Positions 23,855 through 33,258 of a DNA stretch of 37,847 nucleotides are shown in pieces. Each line of letters begins with the position of its first letter. Position 1 is the stretch's first letter. Made by a program: the position numbers and the translations under genes. The DNA is from an uncultured Eubacteriales bacterium (GTDB taxonomy: Bacteria > Bacillota > Clostridia > Christensenellales > CAG-138): positions 1 through 37,847 of the forward strand of contig CADCMN010000028.1 of NCBI GenBank assembly GCA_902802575.1, in the 5' to 3' direction. The notes under the pieces are model-generated. The model saw only the letters and a list, made by a program, of their open reading frames with translations, was not told where the DNA came from and did not search any database.

Positions 23855-25783
23855 ATGGCTATCATGAATGTTGTACAAGTTCGGAAGGAATTCGCTGAGC
23901 GCGTTTTGTTTTCCGATATATCGTTTGAGGTGGGGCCGAAGGATCACATCGGCCTGATCGGCGTAAACGGCTGCGGCAAATCCACCCTGATCCAGATGAT
24001 GGCGGGACGGCTGCGGCCGGACGGCGGGTATATTTCCCTCAGCCCCCAGTGCGTCGTCGCCTGTGTGGAGCAGCTGCCCCGGCTGCAGGCGGATGTGACG
24101 CTCTATGATTTCGTCCTCACGGCCCATGAGGAGCTGCTCGCCTGGGAACGGGAGCTGAACGAGATCGCCTCGCGCATCGAAACGGCGGCGGAGGAGGAGC
24201 GGCGTCGGCTCATCGAACGGCAATTCCGGCTCATGGAGCGGTTTCAGCAGGAGGGAGGGCTGACCTTCCGAAACATGACCCGCTCGGCGCTGCTGGGTCT
24301 CGGGTTCACGGAGGAGGAGCTGCCGCGCCCCATCGTTCGATTCAGCGGCGGCCAGATCGCCAAGGCCATGCTGGCCAGGGCCATCCTGCGCAAAGCGGAT
24401 CTGTTGCTGCTGGACGAGCCCACCAACAACCTGGACGTGGCCGCCATCTGCTATCTGCAGGATTTTCTCAGCGGCTACAAGGGAGCGTACGTGGTGGTCT
24501 CCCACGACCGCGCTTTTTTGGACGCTTCGGTCAACCGCGTGTTGGAGCTGGAAAACGGGCATCTGATCGCCACGAAAGGCAACTATACCCGCCATGTGGA
24601 GCTGAAGATGGACGAGCGGCAGATCGCAGAGCGCCGCTATCAGCAGACCATGAAGGAGATCCGCCGCATTGAGGGCATCATCGTCCAACAACGTCGGTGG
24701 AATCAAGCCAGGAACTACGTGACCATCGCTTCCAAGGAGAAGCAGATCGAACGGCTGCGCGAGGGGCTGGTGCCGCCCGAGAAGGACCCGGCGGCCATCC
24801 ACTTCCACTTCCGCGGCGCGGAGCCCTCGGGCAACGAGATCATCGATGTGCGGGATATGGCCGTATCCTATGGCGGCAAGCGGGTCTTCGAGCACGCCAA
24901 CCTGCTCGTTTGGAAGGGCCAGACGGTGTGCCTGGTGGGGGCCAACGGCTGCGGGAAATCCACTTTTTTGAAGACGCTCATGGGGCAGCTCACGCCCTGC
25001 GAGGGCCACTATCGGCTGGGCGCCGGGGTGCGGCTGGGGTATTTCCAACAGAACACCGACAATCTGACGCCGGAAAACACCATTCTGGAGGAGATGCAAA
25101 ACGCTTTTCCCCACGCTTTGGAAGGAGAGCTGCGCAACTATCTGGGGGCTTTCCTCTTCCGCGGCGATGATATTTACAAGCGCATCTCCGCCCTGTCCGG
25201 CGGCGAGCGCGCCCGGATCAAGCTGCTGCAGCTGGTATTGAGCGGCGCCAACGTCCTGCTGCTGGACGAGCCCACCAACCACTTCGATATTGCGAGCTGC
25301 GAGGTGTTGGAGAAAGCGCTGGAAGCCTTTGGCGGTACGATCCTCATCGTGACCCACGATCGGTATCTGGTGGAACGGGTGGCGGATCGGGTGGTGCTGC
25401 TGGATCGGGATGGCTGTGTGGAACCTGAGGAGGATGAAGGCAGCGTCTTTGACCGGCTGCGCTTCCGTCCCGTCCCCAAACAGGAGAAGCCGCCAGCAGA
25501 GAACCGGAACAATTATTATCTGCGGCAGAAGGAATATAAAGCGGCCCTGGCCGCCGCCAGGCAGGAGGTCGTCAGGACGGAGAGGGCCATCGAGGACAAC
25601 GAGAAGGCTCAGGCGCAGATGCAGGACGACATCGCCAAGGCAGAGGCCCAAGGCGACTTTGAAGGGATGCAGCGGCTGTGCATCGCCTTGGGAAAGCTTC
25701 AGGAACAGGAAGGCATCCTGTATGAAGCGCTGGATGCGGCCGAAAATGAGAAAGCGAAGCTGGAGAAGGAGGGCGAAGCATGA
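23855..25783 (+). CDS. ABC-F family ATPase
   Basis: Cytoplasmic protein with two ATP-binding cassettes and no membrane domain, 642 residues, of the type that acts on ribosomes. The first cassette has Walker A GVNGCGKST (36-44), signature FSGGQIAKAML and Walker B LLLLDEPTNNLD. The second has GANGCGKST (about 362-370), LSGGERARIKLL and VLLLDEPTNHFD. The region between them contains basic residues and the interdomain linker, and the C-terminus is a coiled coil of about 80 residues rich in Glu/Lys/Gln, as in Uup/YdiF-like members. The ATG at 23855 has GGAAAAG before it; one at 23864 is an alternative. Antibiotic resistance cannot be inferred from sequence. It heads a nine-gene run. Confidence 0.92.
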   Translation: MAIMNVVQVRKEFAERVLFSDISFEVGPKDHIGLIGVNGCGKSTLIQMMAGRLRPDGGYISLSPQCVVACVEQLPRLQADVTLYDFVLTAHEELLAWERELNEIASRIETAAEEERRRLIERQFRLMERFQQEGGLTFRNMTRSALLGLGFTEEELPRPIVRFSGGQIAKAMLARAILRKADLLLLDEPTNNLDVAAICYLQDFLSGYKGAYVVVSHDRAFLDASVNRVLELENGHLIATKGNYTRHVELKMDERQIAERRYQQTMKEIRRIEGIIVQQRRWNQARNYVTIASKEKQIERLREGLVPPEKDPAAIHFHFRGAEPSGNEIIDVRDMAVSYGGKRVFEHANLLVWKGQTVCLVGANGCGKSTFLKTLMGQLTPCEGHYRLGAGVRLGYFQQNTDNLTPENTILEEMQNAFPHALEGELRNYLGAFLFRGDDIYKRISALSGGERARIKLLQLVLSGANVLLLDEPTNHFDIASCEVLEKALEAFGGTILIVTHDRYLVERVADRVVLLDRDGCVEPEEDEGSVFDRLRFRPVPKQEKPPAENRNNYYLRQKEYKAALAAARQEVVRTERAIEDNEKAQAQMQDDIAKAEAQGDFEGMQRLCIALGKLQEQEGILYEALDAAENEKAKLEKEGEA

Positions 25784-26793
25784 ACTGGGGCGGATTTCCC
25801 GTGGCATTTCGATTCCCCGTGCAGGATTTCACCGAGGAGACCAGGCGGCGCTGCTGGTCCATGGTCCTGCCGGCCCTCACCTATGCCGATCTGACAGAGA
25901 ACACCACCTTGCTGGAAGCTGAATCCGCGGAGCTTTACGACCCGGAGCAGCTGATTTATATGGCTGTCGTTGCGCCCACCGTCATCCCTCCCAGCCGGAA
26001 GAACAGCTTTCTGTGGCGGCAGGACGGCCGGCTGATGAGCGCCCTGACCCTATACGAGCCAGCGGTCCAGGAAAACTATCTGGAGCTGTATACCAAAACG
26101 CGGCTGCTGGCCGAAATAACCCCGGATCGAAGGGTCATTCCCCAGGAAGGCGCGGAAAAGCTCCTCCCGGAGCGGATCGAGCAGCGGGAAAAGGCGCCTT
26201 TTCGCGCCAGATGCCTGATCCTGCCCAAGGGGAGCTTGCCCTACGCGGCCCGGGAGGACCTTTGCCGCCAAACCATGCGCACGCTCTATGAAGGGGATGA
26301 AGGATTGTATCTCAGGATGCTGCCCATGAGCCCCGGCGGGGAAGGGGCGGTGTACACGGCGACGGCGTTCCAACGGGGCCGCCTTTTCTCGGAGATGATA
26401 CCGGACGCGGCCGGAGAGAAGCATCGCGTGCTGTTCGGCGTGCTGCCCGGGCGTCGGCTGCTGATCGATGGCTTTTCCGTGCCCAACATAGGCGATCCCC
26501 TGAACGACGACTATGGGCTTGGCCGAGCCGTGCGTGCGGCGCGGGACAGGGGCTTTACGGATCTGCGCCTTTGCGCCGGGGGACTGGGGGCGCCAACCTG
26601 TGACGCCAGGCCCATGGAGAGCGAGGAGGAGCTCTATGACCTTAGCCGCCAGTTGCCGCTCTATGACAGAGTGATTTTGACCGGGTATGATAAGGACGGC
26701 CGGATCATGACCGAATCCATTGACATCGACAGGAGGGATAAAGCATGCGTATCGTCGATATTATCGAAAAGAAGCGGGATGGCCAGGAGCTGA
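25780..26793 (+). CDS. Conserved-looking protein of unknown function in the ABC-F/nucleoside phosphorylase run
   Basis: I do not recognise this 337-residue protein. It has no signal peptide, no transmembrane segment and no familiar catalytic motif. The N-terminus is rich in aromatic residues; a central part (about 135-200) reads like a mixed alpha/beta domain, and near 235-290 there is PNIGDPLNDDYG followed by alternating hydrophobic strands. Its reality as a gene is supported by position: the ATG overlaps the ABC-F stop as ATGA, and there is no large gap otherwise. The last 16 residues are encoded inside the start of the next gene (49-bp overlap in another frame) and may be read-through of a lost earlier stop. 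Confidence 0.7.
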   Translation: MNWGGFPVAFRFPVQDFTEETRRRCWSMVLPALTYADLTENTTLLEAESAELYDPEQLIYMAVVAPTVIPPSRKNSFLWRQDGRLMSALTLYEPAVQENYLELYTKTRLLAEITPDRRVIPQEGAEKLLPERIEQREKAPFRARCLILPKGSLPYAAREDLCRQTMRTLYEGDEGLYLRMLPMSPGGEGAVYTATAFQRGRLFSEMIPDAAGEKHRVLFGVLPGRRLLIDGFSVPNIGDPLNDDYGLGRAVRAARDRGFTDLRLCAGGLGAPTCDARPMESEEELYDLSRQLPLYDRVILTGYDKDGRIMTESIDIDRRDKACVSSILSKRSGMARS

Positions 26794-28064
26794 GCCGTGA
26801 GGAAATCGAAACGCTGATTTTGGGGTACGTGCAGGAGCAGGTCCCCGACTATCAGGTGGCCGCCTTTCTCATGGCCGTGGTGTTCCGCGGCATGACGGAT
26901 CGGGAGACCGCGATCCTCACCGATGTGATGATGCACAGCGGGGACACGGTGGATCTATCGCCCCTTGCCGGCGTCAAGGTGGACAAACATTCCACCGGCG
27001 GCGTGGGCGATACCACCACGCTGATCGTGGCGCCTCTGGTGGCGGCCTGCGGCGGAACGGTGGCCAAGATGTCGGGCCGGGGTCTCGGGCATACGGGCGG
27101 CACCCTGGACAAGCTGGAATCCATTCCGGGCGTGAACATCGAGCAGCCGTTGGACCGGTTCATGGACATCGTGCGGGAGAACGGCCTCGCCGTCATCGGC
27201 CAATCCGGGAACCTGGTCCCCGCCGATAAAAAGCTGTACGCCCTGCGGGATGTGACGGCCACCATCGGCAGCACGCCCCTCATCGCCTCCAGCGTCATGA
27301 GCAAGAAGCTGGCTGCCGGGGCGGACGCCATCGTGCTGGACGTGAAGGTGGGATCCGGCGCTTTTATGCGCACGGTAGAGGACGCCAAAAAGCTGGCGTC
27401 CCTGATGGTGCGTATCGGCGCGCATCTGGGCCGCCGGTGCGAGGCCATCATCACGGATATGAATCAGCCCCTGGGCCTGGCCGTGGGCAACGCCCTGGAG
27501 GTGCAGGAGGCGGTGAATGTGCTTTCCGGCCTGGTCCCCGAGGACGAGCCGTTGGTGGAGGTGAGTTTGCTGCTGGGCGCTCATATGCTCATGCTAAGCG
27601 ATATCGCCTCCTCGGAGGCGGAGGGGAAAGACATGCTCCTCAACGCCCTGCACAGCGGCGCCGGAATGGAGAAGCTCCGCCGCATGATCGAAGCCATGGG
27701 CGGCGATCCGTCCTATATCGACGCGGAAAAGATCCGGGAGCTTTGCAAAGTCAGGCGCCTGGTGAAGGTCTTTCCGCAAAGGGACGGCTATCTTGCCGGC
27801 CTGGTGGCGGAGAAGATCGGCGTCGCCTCCCAGATGCTGGGGGCGGGCCGGGCCAGGAAGGAGGATGTGATCGACCCGGCGGTGGGCCTCATCATGCATA
27901 AGCGGGTGGGCGACCGCGTGTCCGTGCAGGAGCCCTTCTGCACCCTGTATGTGAACGACGAGAGCCATCTTGAAGAAGCGATGGCGCTGCTGCAGGAAAG
28001 CATGACCATTACCGACGAAAAACCGGAACCGTCACCCTTGGTGTACGCCATCGTGAAGGAGTGA
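26745..28064 (+). CDS. pdp: Pyrimidine-nucleoside (thymidine) phosphorylase
   Basis: Cytoplasmic enzyme that splits pyrimidine nucleosides with phosphate to give the base and (deoxy)ribose 1-phosphate, 439 residues. The family signature SGRGLGHTGGTLDKLESIPG-type segment is present, with KVDKHSTGGVGDTT for phosphate binding, KKLAAGADAIVLDVKVGSGAFM, and a C-terminal domain ending in LVYAIVKE. The ATG at 26745 has AGGAGG ten bases upstream, which lies inside the upstream reading frame. Specificity between thymidine only (DeoA) and all pyrimidine nucleosides (Pdp) cannot be fixed here; Pdp is usual for Bacillota. Confidence 0.95.
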   Translation: MRIVDIIEKKRDGQELSREEIETLILGYVQEQVPDYQVAAFLMAVVFRGMTDRETAILTDVMMHSGDTVDLSPLAGVKVDKHSTGGVGDTTTLIVAPLVAACGGTVAKMSGRGLGHTGGTLDKLESIPGVNIEQPLDRFMDIVRENGLAVIGQSGNLVPADKKLYALRDVTATIGSTPLIASSVMSKKLAAGADAIVLDVKVGSGAFMRTVEDAKKLASLMVRIGAHLGRRCEAIITDMNQPLGLAVGNALEVQEAVNVLSGLVPEDEPLVEVSLLLGAHMLMLSDIASSEAEGKDMLLNALHSGAGMEKLRRMIEAMGGDPSYIDAEKIRELCKVRRLVKVFPQRDGYLAGLVAEKIGVASQMLGAGRARKEDVIDPAVGLIMHKRVGDRVSVQEPFCTLYVNDESHLEEAMALLQESMTITDEKPEPSPLVYAIVKE

Positions 28065-28066
28065 GC

Positions 28067-30625
28067 ATGGACCATCCCTTTATCGTCATCGACGGGAACA
28101 GCTTGATGTACAGGGCGTTCTTCGCCCTGCAGACGCCCATGAACAGCCGGGACGGCACGCCCACCGGCGCGCTCCATGGATTTTTGGGCATGCTGCTGAA
28201 GCTGACGGATCGAAAGCCCAGCCATATGGCCGTGGCCTTCGACGTCCATGGGCCCACCTTCCGGCATCTGAAATATGACGACTATAAGGCGGGCCGCAAG
28301 CCCACGCCGGACGACCTCAGGACTCAGATGCCCATTCTGAAGGACATTCTGCGGCAGATGGATATCGCCGTGGTGGAATGTCCCTCCTATGAGGCGGACG
28401 ATATTTTGGGCACCCTGTCCCGGCGAGGGGAGCAGGCAGGGCTTGACGTGCTGCTGGTCACCGGGGATCGGGACGCTTTGCAGCTCACCACGGATCACAC
28501 CCATGTGCTGCTGACGAAGAAGGGCATCACCGACACGGTGGAATACGATCCTGTGACTTTGAAGGAAGCCTACGGTCTGACGCCGGACCATATGCGGGAT
28601 CTCAAGGCCTTGATGGGCGACGCCTCCGACAACATCCCCGGCGTGCCCGGCGTGGGGGAGAAGACCGCACTGAAACTCCTGGAAAGCTATGGGGATCTGG
28701 ACGGGGTCTATCTGCACAAGGATGAGATCAAGGGAAAGCTGGGCGAGCGGGTGCGGGAGAACGAAGCGTCCGCCCGGTTGAGCTACTGGCTGGGCACCAT
28801 CACCACCGCCGCTCCGGTGGAAACGGCGCTGCAGGACTGCCGGTTTTCCCGGGAAAAGATGGCCGGCGCCAGGGAGACGCTGGAAAAGCTGGGCCTCAAA
28901 AGCATCCTGTCCCGGCTGCCGGCGGCGGAGGAAACGAAGATCAACGCCGAGCCCGTATCCTGCGAAACGGTGACGCTGACCACCTTGGACGCCGTGCGGG
29001 ACATTGCCCGTGCCCACCGGCAGGCCAAGGAAATGGCGCTGATCCTGTCCCCCGGATTCTCCTTCGCCTATGACAGGCAGAAGGCCTATCAGTTCATCCT
29101 CGGCGAAACGCTGTTTGACGAGCCCGTCTCCCGGCGCTCGTTGCTGGAAGTGCTGTTCGAGGACCCGCCCCAGAGGGTGCTGACCTTCGACAAGAAGGCC
29201 CTGCTGCACGCCTGGCGGGAAGAGGATATCCGGCCTGTGCCCATCGTCTTCGACGCTATGATCGCCGATTACCTCCTGTCCAGCAACCATCCCATCGAAA
29301 GCTACGCCGCCCTGTGCTACGAGCGGATGAACAGCAAAACGCCTTCCGCGGGGCTGCTCTTCCCGCTGATGGATCAGATGATGGCAGAGCTGGAAGAAAA
29401 GGGTATGGGCTTCCTATATGACGAGGTGGAGATGCCCCTCTGCGACGTGCTCTTCTCCATGGAGACGCAGGGGTTCGCCCTGGACAAAGAGGTCCTGGCC
29501 GAGCTCCACGACACATTTTCCAAGCGCCAGGCGGAGCTGGCAGAACAGATCTACGCGGCGGCCGACGGGGAGCGGTTCAACATCCTGTCCACCAAGCAGC
29601 TGGGGACCATCCTCTTTGAAAAGCTGGGCCTGCCGCCCCAAAAGAAGAACAAGACCGGCTATTCCACCGACAGCGACACCCTGGAAGCCCTGAAGGATAA
29701 GCATCCTATCGTGCCGCTCATCACGGAGTACCGTTTCGTGGCCAAGGTGGACGCTACCTTCGTGGAGGGACTGTTGAAAGCCATCGCCCCCGACGGCCGG
29801 GTCCACACCAGCTTCAAACAATGCGTCACGGCCACGGGCCGCATCTCCAGCGCGGAGCCCAATCTTCAGAACATCCCCGTGCGCACGGCGGAGGGGCGGG
29901 AGATCCGCAAGGCCTTCGTGGCCTCTCCCGGGAATGTTTTGGTGGGCGCGGATTATTCCCAGATCGAGCTTCGGCTCCTCGCGCACATCAGCGGGGACGA
30001 AAATCTGATCGACGCCTTCAACTCCGGCGCGGACATTCACCGGCGCACGGCGGCGGAGGTGTTCCACACCCCCTTCGAGGAGGTGACCAAGGAGCAGCGC
30101 AGCGCGGCCAAGGCCGTGAACTTCGGCATCGTCTACGGCATCTCCGACTTCGGCCTGGCCCAAAATCTGGGTATCCCGGTGAAGACGGCGGGGGGCTACA
30201 TCAGGCGGTACTTCGAGCGCTACCCCGGCGTGCAGGCCTATCTCAAGGGCTGCGTGGCCCAGGCGAAGGAAAAGGGCTATGCCCAAACCATCTACGGCCG
30301 CCGTCGGCCCATGCCGGAGCTGATGAGCAGCAACTACAACACCCGGAGCTTCGGGGAACGGGTGGCCATGAACATGCCCATCCAGGGCAGTGCTGCCGAC
30401 ATCATCAAGATCGCCATGGTCCGGGTGGACCGTGCGTTGAAGGAGGCCGGGTATAGGGGGCGGCTGGTGCTGCAGATCCACGACGAGCTGATCGTGGACG
30501 CGCCCGCCGAGGAGGCCGAAGGCATCCAAAGGCTGATGGAGGCCTGCATGGAACAGGTGGCGGATCTTAAGGTCAAACTCATTGCCGAAGCCGCCACGGG
30601 CCAAAGCTGGTACGACACGAAATGA
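28067..30625 (+). CDS. polA: DNA polymerase I
   Basis: Repair and Okazaki-fragment-processing polymerase, 852 residues. The N-terminal 5' nuclease domain (1 to about 290) is intact, with VIDGNSLMYRAFFAL, YEADDILGTL and GDASDNIPGVPGVGEKTA. The 3'-5' exonuclease domain (about 305-450) has lost the DxE metal-binding motif, reading ILSPGFSFAYD, so proofreading should be absent as in Bacillus. The polymerase domain has D629 in DYSQIELR, the O-helix RSAAKAVNFGIVYG and D806 in QIHDELIVD. The ATG at 28067 has AAGGAG five bases before it; a GTG at 28061 overlaps that site. It follows pdp by two bases. Confidence 0.97.
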   Translation: MDHPFIVIDGNSLMYRAFFALQTPMNSRDGTPTGALHGFLGMLLKLTDRKPSHMAVAFDVHGPTFRHLKYDDYKAGRKPTPDDLRTQMPILKDILRQMDIAVVECPSYEADDILGTLSRRGEQAGLDVLLVTGDRDALQLTTDHTHVLLTKKGITDTVEYDPVTLKEAYGLTPDHMRDLKALMGDASDNIPGVPGVGEKTALKLLESYGDLDGVYLHKDEIKGKLGERVRENEASARLSYWLGTITTAAPVETALQDCRFSREKMAGARETLEKLGLKSILSRLPAAEETKINAEPVSCETVTLTTLDAVRDIARAHRQAKEMALILSPGFSFAYDRQKAYQFILGETLFDEPVSRRSLLEVLFEDPPQRVLTFDKKALLHAWREEDIRPVPIVFDAMIADYLLSSNHPIESYAALCYERMNSKTPSAGLLFPLMDQMMAELEEKGMGFLYDEVEMPLCDVLFSMETQGFALDKEVLAELHDTFSKRQAELAEQIYAAADGERFNILSTKQLGTILFEKLGLPPQKKNKTGYSTDSDTLEALKDKHPIVPLITEYRFVAKVDATFVEGLLKAIAPDGRVHTSFKQCVTATGRISSAEPNLQNIPVRTAEGREIRKAFVASPGNVLVGADYSQIELRLLAHISGDENLIDAFNSGADIHRRTAAEVFHTPFEEVTKEQRSAAKAVNFGIVYGISDFGLAQNLGIPVKTAGGYIRRYFERYPGVQAYLKGCVAQAKEKGYAQTIYGRRRPMPELMSSNYNTRSFGERVAMNMPIQGSAADIIKIAMVRVDRALKEAGYRGRLVLQIHDELIVDAPAEEAEGIQRLMEACMEQVADLKVKLIAEAATGQSWYDTK

Positions 30626-31245
30626 GCACTTACGCGCCGATCGGCCTGACGGGAGGCATCGCCTCCGGAAAATCCACCGTGGCCGGGCTCTTTCGCGCCT
30701 GGGGCGCCTTCGTGGCGGATGCGGACGACATCTCCCGCCATGCCCTGGACCCCGGTACGGCCTGCTACGACAGGACGGTCACAGCTTTCGGGCGGGACAT
30801 CCTGCGGCAGGATGGGACTGTGGATCGAAAGAGGGTGGCTTCCATCGTGTTTTCCGATCCCCAGGCGTTGGCTATCCTGAACGGGATCATCCATCCCTAT
30901 GTCCACGAGGTGATTCGGGACGAATCGGAAAAGGTCTTTTGGCAGTCGCCCCGTCGGCTGATCGTCTGGGATGTGCCGCTGCTGTTCGAAGCGGGCTATG
31001 AGGCGGAAGTAGCCGGCGTGGTGGTGGTCACGGCCCGACAAAGCCTTCGGATTCAGCGGATCGTGGAAAGGGATGGGTCCACCAAGGCGGCGGCGCTGCG
31101 CCGCATCCGCTCGCAGATGCCGGATCGGGAGAAGGTTCGCCGGGCGGATATAGTCATTCGCAACAACGGCTCCCGCGAGGAGCTGGAACAAAGAACGAGG
31201 GAAGTGTTCGATGAGCTCATGGAAACTATGGATCGAAGATCATAA
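30622..31245 (+). CDS. coaE: Dephospho-CoA kinase
   Basis: Last enzyme of coenzyme A synthesis, phosphorylating the 3'-hydroxyl of dephospho-CoA, 207 residues. The P-loop GLTGGIASGKSTVAG is at the N-terminus, followed by VADADDISRHAL, the substrate-binding VASIVFSDPQAL and HPYVHEV, then VWDVPLLFEAGYE. The C-terminal part with RIVERDGSTKAAALRRIRSQMP is the lid region. The ATG overlaps the polA stop as ATGA. A polA-coaE-lytic transglycosylase order is common in Clostridia, so the assignment fits its context. The gene overlaps the next by 35 bp. Confidence 0.95.
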   Translation: MSTYAPIGLTGGIASGKSTVAGLFRAWGAFVADADDISRHALDPGTACYDRTVTAFGRDILRQDGTVDRKRVASIVFSDPQALAILNGIIHPYVHEVIRDESEKVFWQSPRRLIVWDVPLLFEAGYEAEVAGVVVVTARQSLRIQRIVERDGSTKAAALRRIRSQMPDREKVRRADIVIRNNGSREELEQRTREVFDELMETMDRRS

Positions 31246-31819
31246 GCTGATCTCGATCATATTGGCATTGGCGCTGCTGGCGGCTTTGATGGCGGGGTAT
31301 TTTCTCTATGGTCGTCCCGCCCTGCTGCGCTCCAGATACAAGCTGGCATACGAGGAGGAGATCCGCTCTTCGGCCCGGGAATTCCAACTGGACCCCAGCT
31401 TGGTTTGCGCCGTCATTTTCACGGAAAGCGGCTTTCGTCCCCAGGCGAAGAGCGGCGTGGGCGCCCTGGGCCTCATGCAGCTCATGCCCGCCACCGGGCT
31501 GGAAGAAGCGGAGCTCCTGCAGATCGAGGGCGTCACGGAGGAGCGGCTGACGGAGCCGGCGCTGAACATCCGATTGGGCTGCAACTATTTACGAAAGCTG
31601 CTGGATGAGTTCGGCAACGAAAGCGTGGCGCTGGCCGCCTACAACGCGGGCCCAGGCCGGGTCCGGCAATGGCTGAAGGAGTACGGCGTCAAGGAGGATG
31701 GGTCGCTGCTCTACATCCCTTATCCGGAAACCAGCAAGTATGTGGGCCGCGTTCAGAGCGCCAAGGGCGTGTACAGCCGGCTCTATCCTGAGCTGGCGGC
31801 ACAGAACGGAGTGAATTGA
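31211..31819 (+). CDS. Membrane-anchored lytic transglycosylase (SLT domain)
   Basis: Cell-wall enzyme predicted to cleave MurNAc-GlcNAc bonds with formation of anhydro-muropeptides, 202 residues. One membrane helix (about 13-33) places the catalytic domain outside. The SLT fold shows the catalytic glutamate in FTESGFRPQAKS, then GALGLMQLMPATG, NIRLGCNYL and AAYNAGPGRVRQW. GAGGGAAG lies seven bases before the ATG, within the end of coaE. A short basic stretch follows the membrane segment. Length and layout match clostridial soluble-lytic-transglycosylase-like proteins next to coaE. Confidence 0.92.
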   Translation: MSSWKLWIEDHKLISIILALALLAALMAGYFLYGRPALLRSRYKLAYEEEIRSSAREFQLDPSLVCAVIFTESGFRPQAKSGVGALGLMQLMPATGLEEAELLQIEGVTEERLTEPALNIRLGCNYLRKLLDEFGNESVALAAYNAGPGRVRQWLKEYGVKEDGSLLYIPYPETSKYVGRVQSAKGVYSRLYPELAAQNGVN

Positions 31820-31820
31820 T

Positions 31821-32324
31821 ATGGAACTGTTGCTGACACTTTTGATCCTTGCCTTGGATCAGGGAACGAAGATTTGGGCCGCCAGGGCGCTGAGCGTCCA
31901 GCCGCTCGTACTGATCCCCGGCGTGCTGGAATTGACGTACTTGGAGAACCGGGGCGCGGTATGGGGCCTCATGCAGGGATGGCGGTTCGTGTTCCTGCCG
32001 GCCACCTTCCTCTTTTTGGGCTGCATCTTCTGGCTGTACCGCAAAAAACGGAGGGACATGACTTCCCTGACCCGCCTCATTCTTTCCCTGCTGGTTTCCG
32101 GCGCCGTCGGGAACCTGATCGATCGGCTGTTCTTGGGCTATGTGCGGGATATGATCTTTTTCCGCCTCATCAACTTTCCCGTGTTCAACGTGGCCGACAG
32201 CGCCATCACCATCGCCGCTGCGCTGCTGGTGATCGAGACCATATTTGTGAAAAAGAAAGCCACCACCTTTGATCTTCTGGAACAATGCTTCCCTCAGAAG
32301 AAAAAGAAGCCATCGGATGAGTAA
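31821..32324 (+). CDS. lspA: Lipoprotein signal peptidase (signal peptidase II)
   Basis: Integral membrane aspartyl protease that cleaves prolipoproteins before the lipid-modified cysteine, 167 residues. Four hydrophobic segments are visible. Conserved residues include LDQGTK near the N-terminus, the ENRGAVWG motif, GNLIDRLFLGYVRDMI with one catalytic aspartate, and FNVADS with the other. A Lys-rich cytoplasmic tail follows. GGAGTGAAT lies before the ATG. Its substrates here include the two lipoproteins in this window, one of which is encoded two genes downstream. Confidence 0.95.
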   Translation: MELLLTLLILALDQGTKIWAARALSVQPLVLIPGVLELTYLENRGAVWGLMQGWRFVFLPATFLFLGCIFWLYRKKRRDMTSLTRLILSLLVSGAVGNLIDRLFLGYVRDMIFFRLINFPVFNVADSAITIAAALLVIETIFVKKKATTFDLLEQCFPQKKKKPSDE

Positions 32325-33258
32325 CGAAGAGCGATTCATTGCGGATAAGGATTACCGTCGGCTGGATGTGTGTCTGTCGGAGGAGACGGAGCTGTCCCGG
32401 TCACGGGCCCAGAGCCTGATCGAAGCAGGGCAGGTTTGGCTCAACGACCGTCCCTGCCGCCGCAGCGACGCCGTGCGGGCCGGGGACGTGGTCCGCTATG
32501 CGGTGCCGGAGCCCCAGCTGATAGAGCTGATCCCGGAGGACATCCCCCTGGACATCGTCTATGAGGATTCGGATATCTGCGTGGTGAACAAGCCTCGGGG
32601 CATGGTGGTCCACCCCGCGGCAGGGAACGAGAGGGGCACTCTGGTCAACGCGCTGCTGTACCATTTCGGCGTTCTTTCCACCATCGGCGGCGAGATACGT
32701 CCCGGGATCGTCCATCGGATCGACAAGATGACCAGCGGATTGCTGGCGGTGGCGAAGAACGACAGGGCCCATGAACGATTGGCCATGCAGTTTGCCGATC
32801 ATTCGGCCCATAGAAGCTATATCGCCTTGGTGGCAGGGAACATCAAAGAGGATTCCGGCACCGTAGACGCGCCCATCGGCCGGCATCCCACGGATCGAAA
32901 ACGCATGGCGGTGGTGGAAAACGGGCGGCGGGCCGTGACCCATTATCGCGTGTTGTATCGGTTTGCCGGCGTCACGGTGCTGAGCCTGGAACTGGAAACC
33001 GGCCGGACGCACCAGATCCGCGTGCATATGGCCCATATCCATCACCCTGTGGTGGGCGACCAGGTCTATTCCAACGGAAAGAACACCCTGGGCATGGCGG
33101 GACAGGCCCTCCATGGATGGCGGCTGCAACTCGTTCATCCGACGACGGGGGAGCATATGTCCTTTATTGCGCCTCTGCCGGAGGATATGGTCCATGCGCT
33201 CCGGCGGCTTGGATATCCGGGGACCTTCCCGCTGCCCGCGGAGGAAAACGATCCATGA
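32317..33258 (+). CDS. RluD-family 23S rRNA pseudouridine synthase
   Basis: Pseudouridine synthase of the RsuA/RluA superfamily, 313 residues, related to RluD. An S4 RNA-binding domain occupies the first 65 residues or so, with SRSRAQSLIEAGQVWLNDRP. The catalytic domain begins near VVNKPRGMVVHPAAG, and the catalytic aspartate sits in VHRIDKMTSGLLAVAK. LETGRTHQIRVHMAHI and HPVVGDQVY follow. The start at 32317 overlaps lspA by 8 bp; an in-frame ATG at 32269 would extend 56 bp into it. Whether it acts on the RluD sites or others cannot be told. The lspA-rluD order is a common arrangement in Bacillota. Confidence 0.93.
   Translation: MSNEERFIADKDYRRLDVCLSEETELSRSRAQSLIEAGQVWLNDRPCRRSDAVRAGDVVRYAVPEPQLIELIPEDIPLDIVYEDSDICVVNKPRGMVVHPAAGNERGTLVNALLYHFGVLSTIGGEIRPGIVHRIDKMTSGLLAVAKNDRAHERLAMQFADHSAHRSYIALVAGNIKEDSGTVDAPIGRHPTDRKRMAVVENGRRAVTHYRVLYRFAGVTVLSLELETGRTHQIRVHMAHIHHPVVGDQVYSNGKNTLGMAGQALHGWRLQLVHPTTGEHMSFIAPLPEDMVHALRRLGYPGTFPLPAEENDP

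Noticed and set aside
23780-25807. A minus-strand open frame of about 675 codons opposite the ABC-F gene
   Set aside because: It is a shadow of the ABC-F coding frame; the plus-strand product has all ABC motifs and the antisense product has none.
33117-33254. Upstream start extending the last lipoprotein by 46 residues into rluD
   Set aside because: The signal peptide with lipobox begins at the ATG 33255, which is coupled to the rluD stop.
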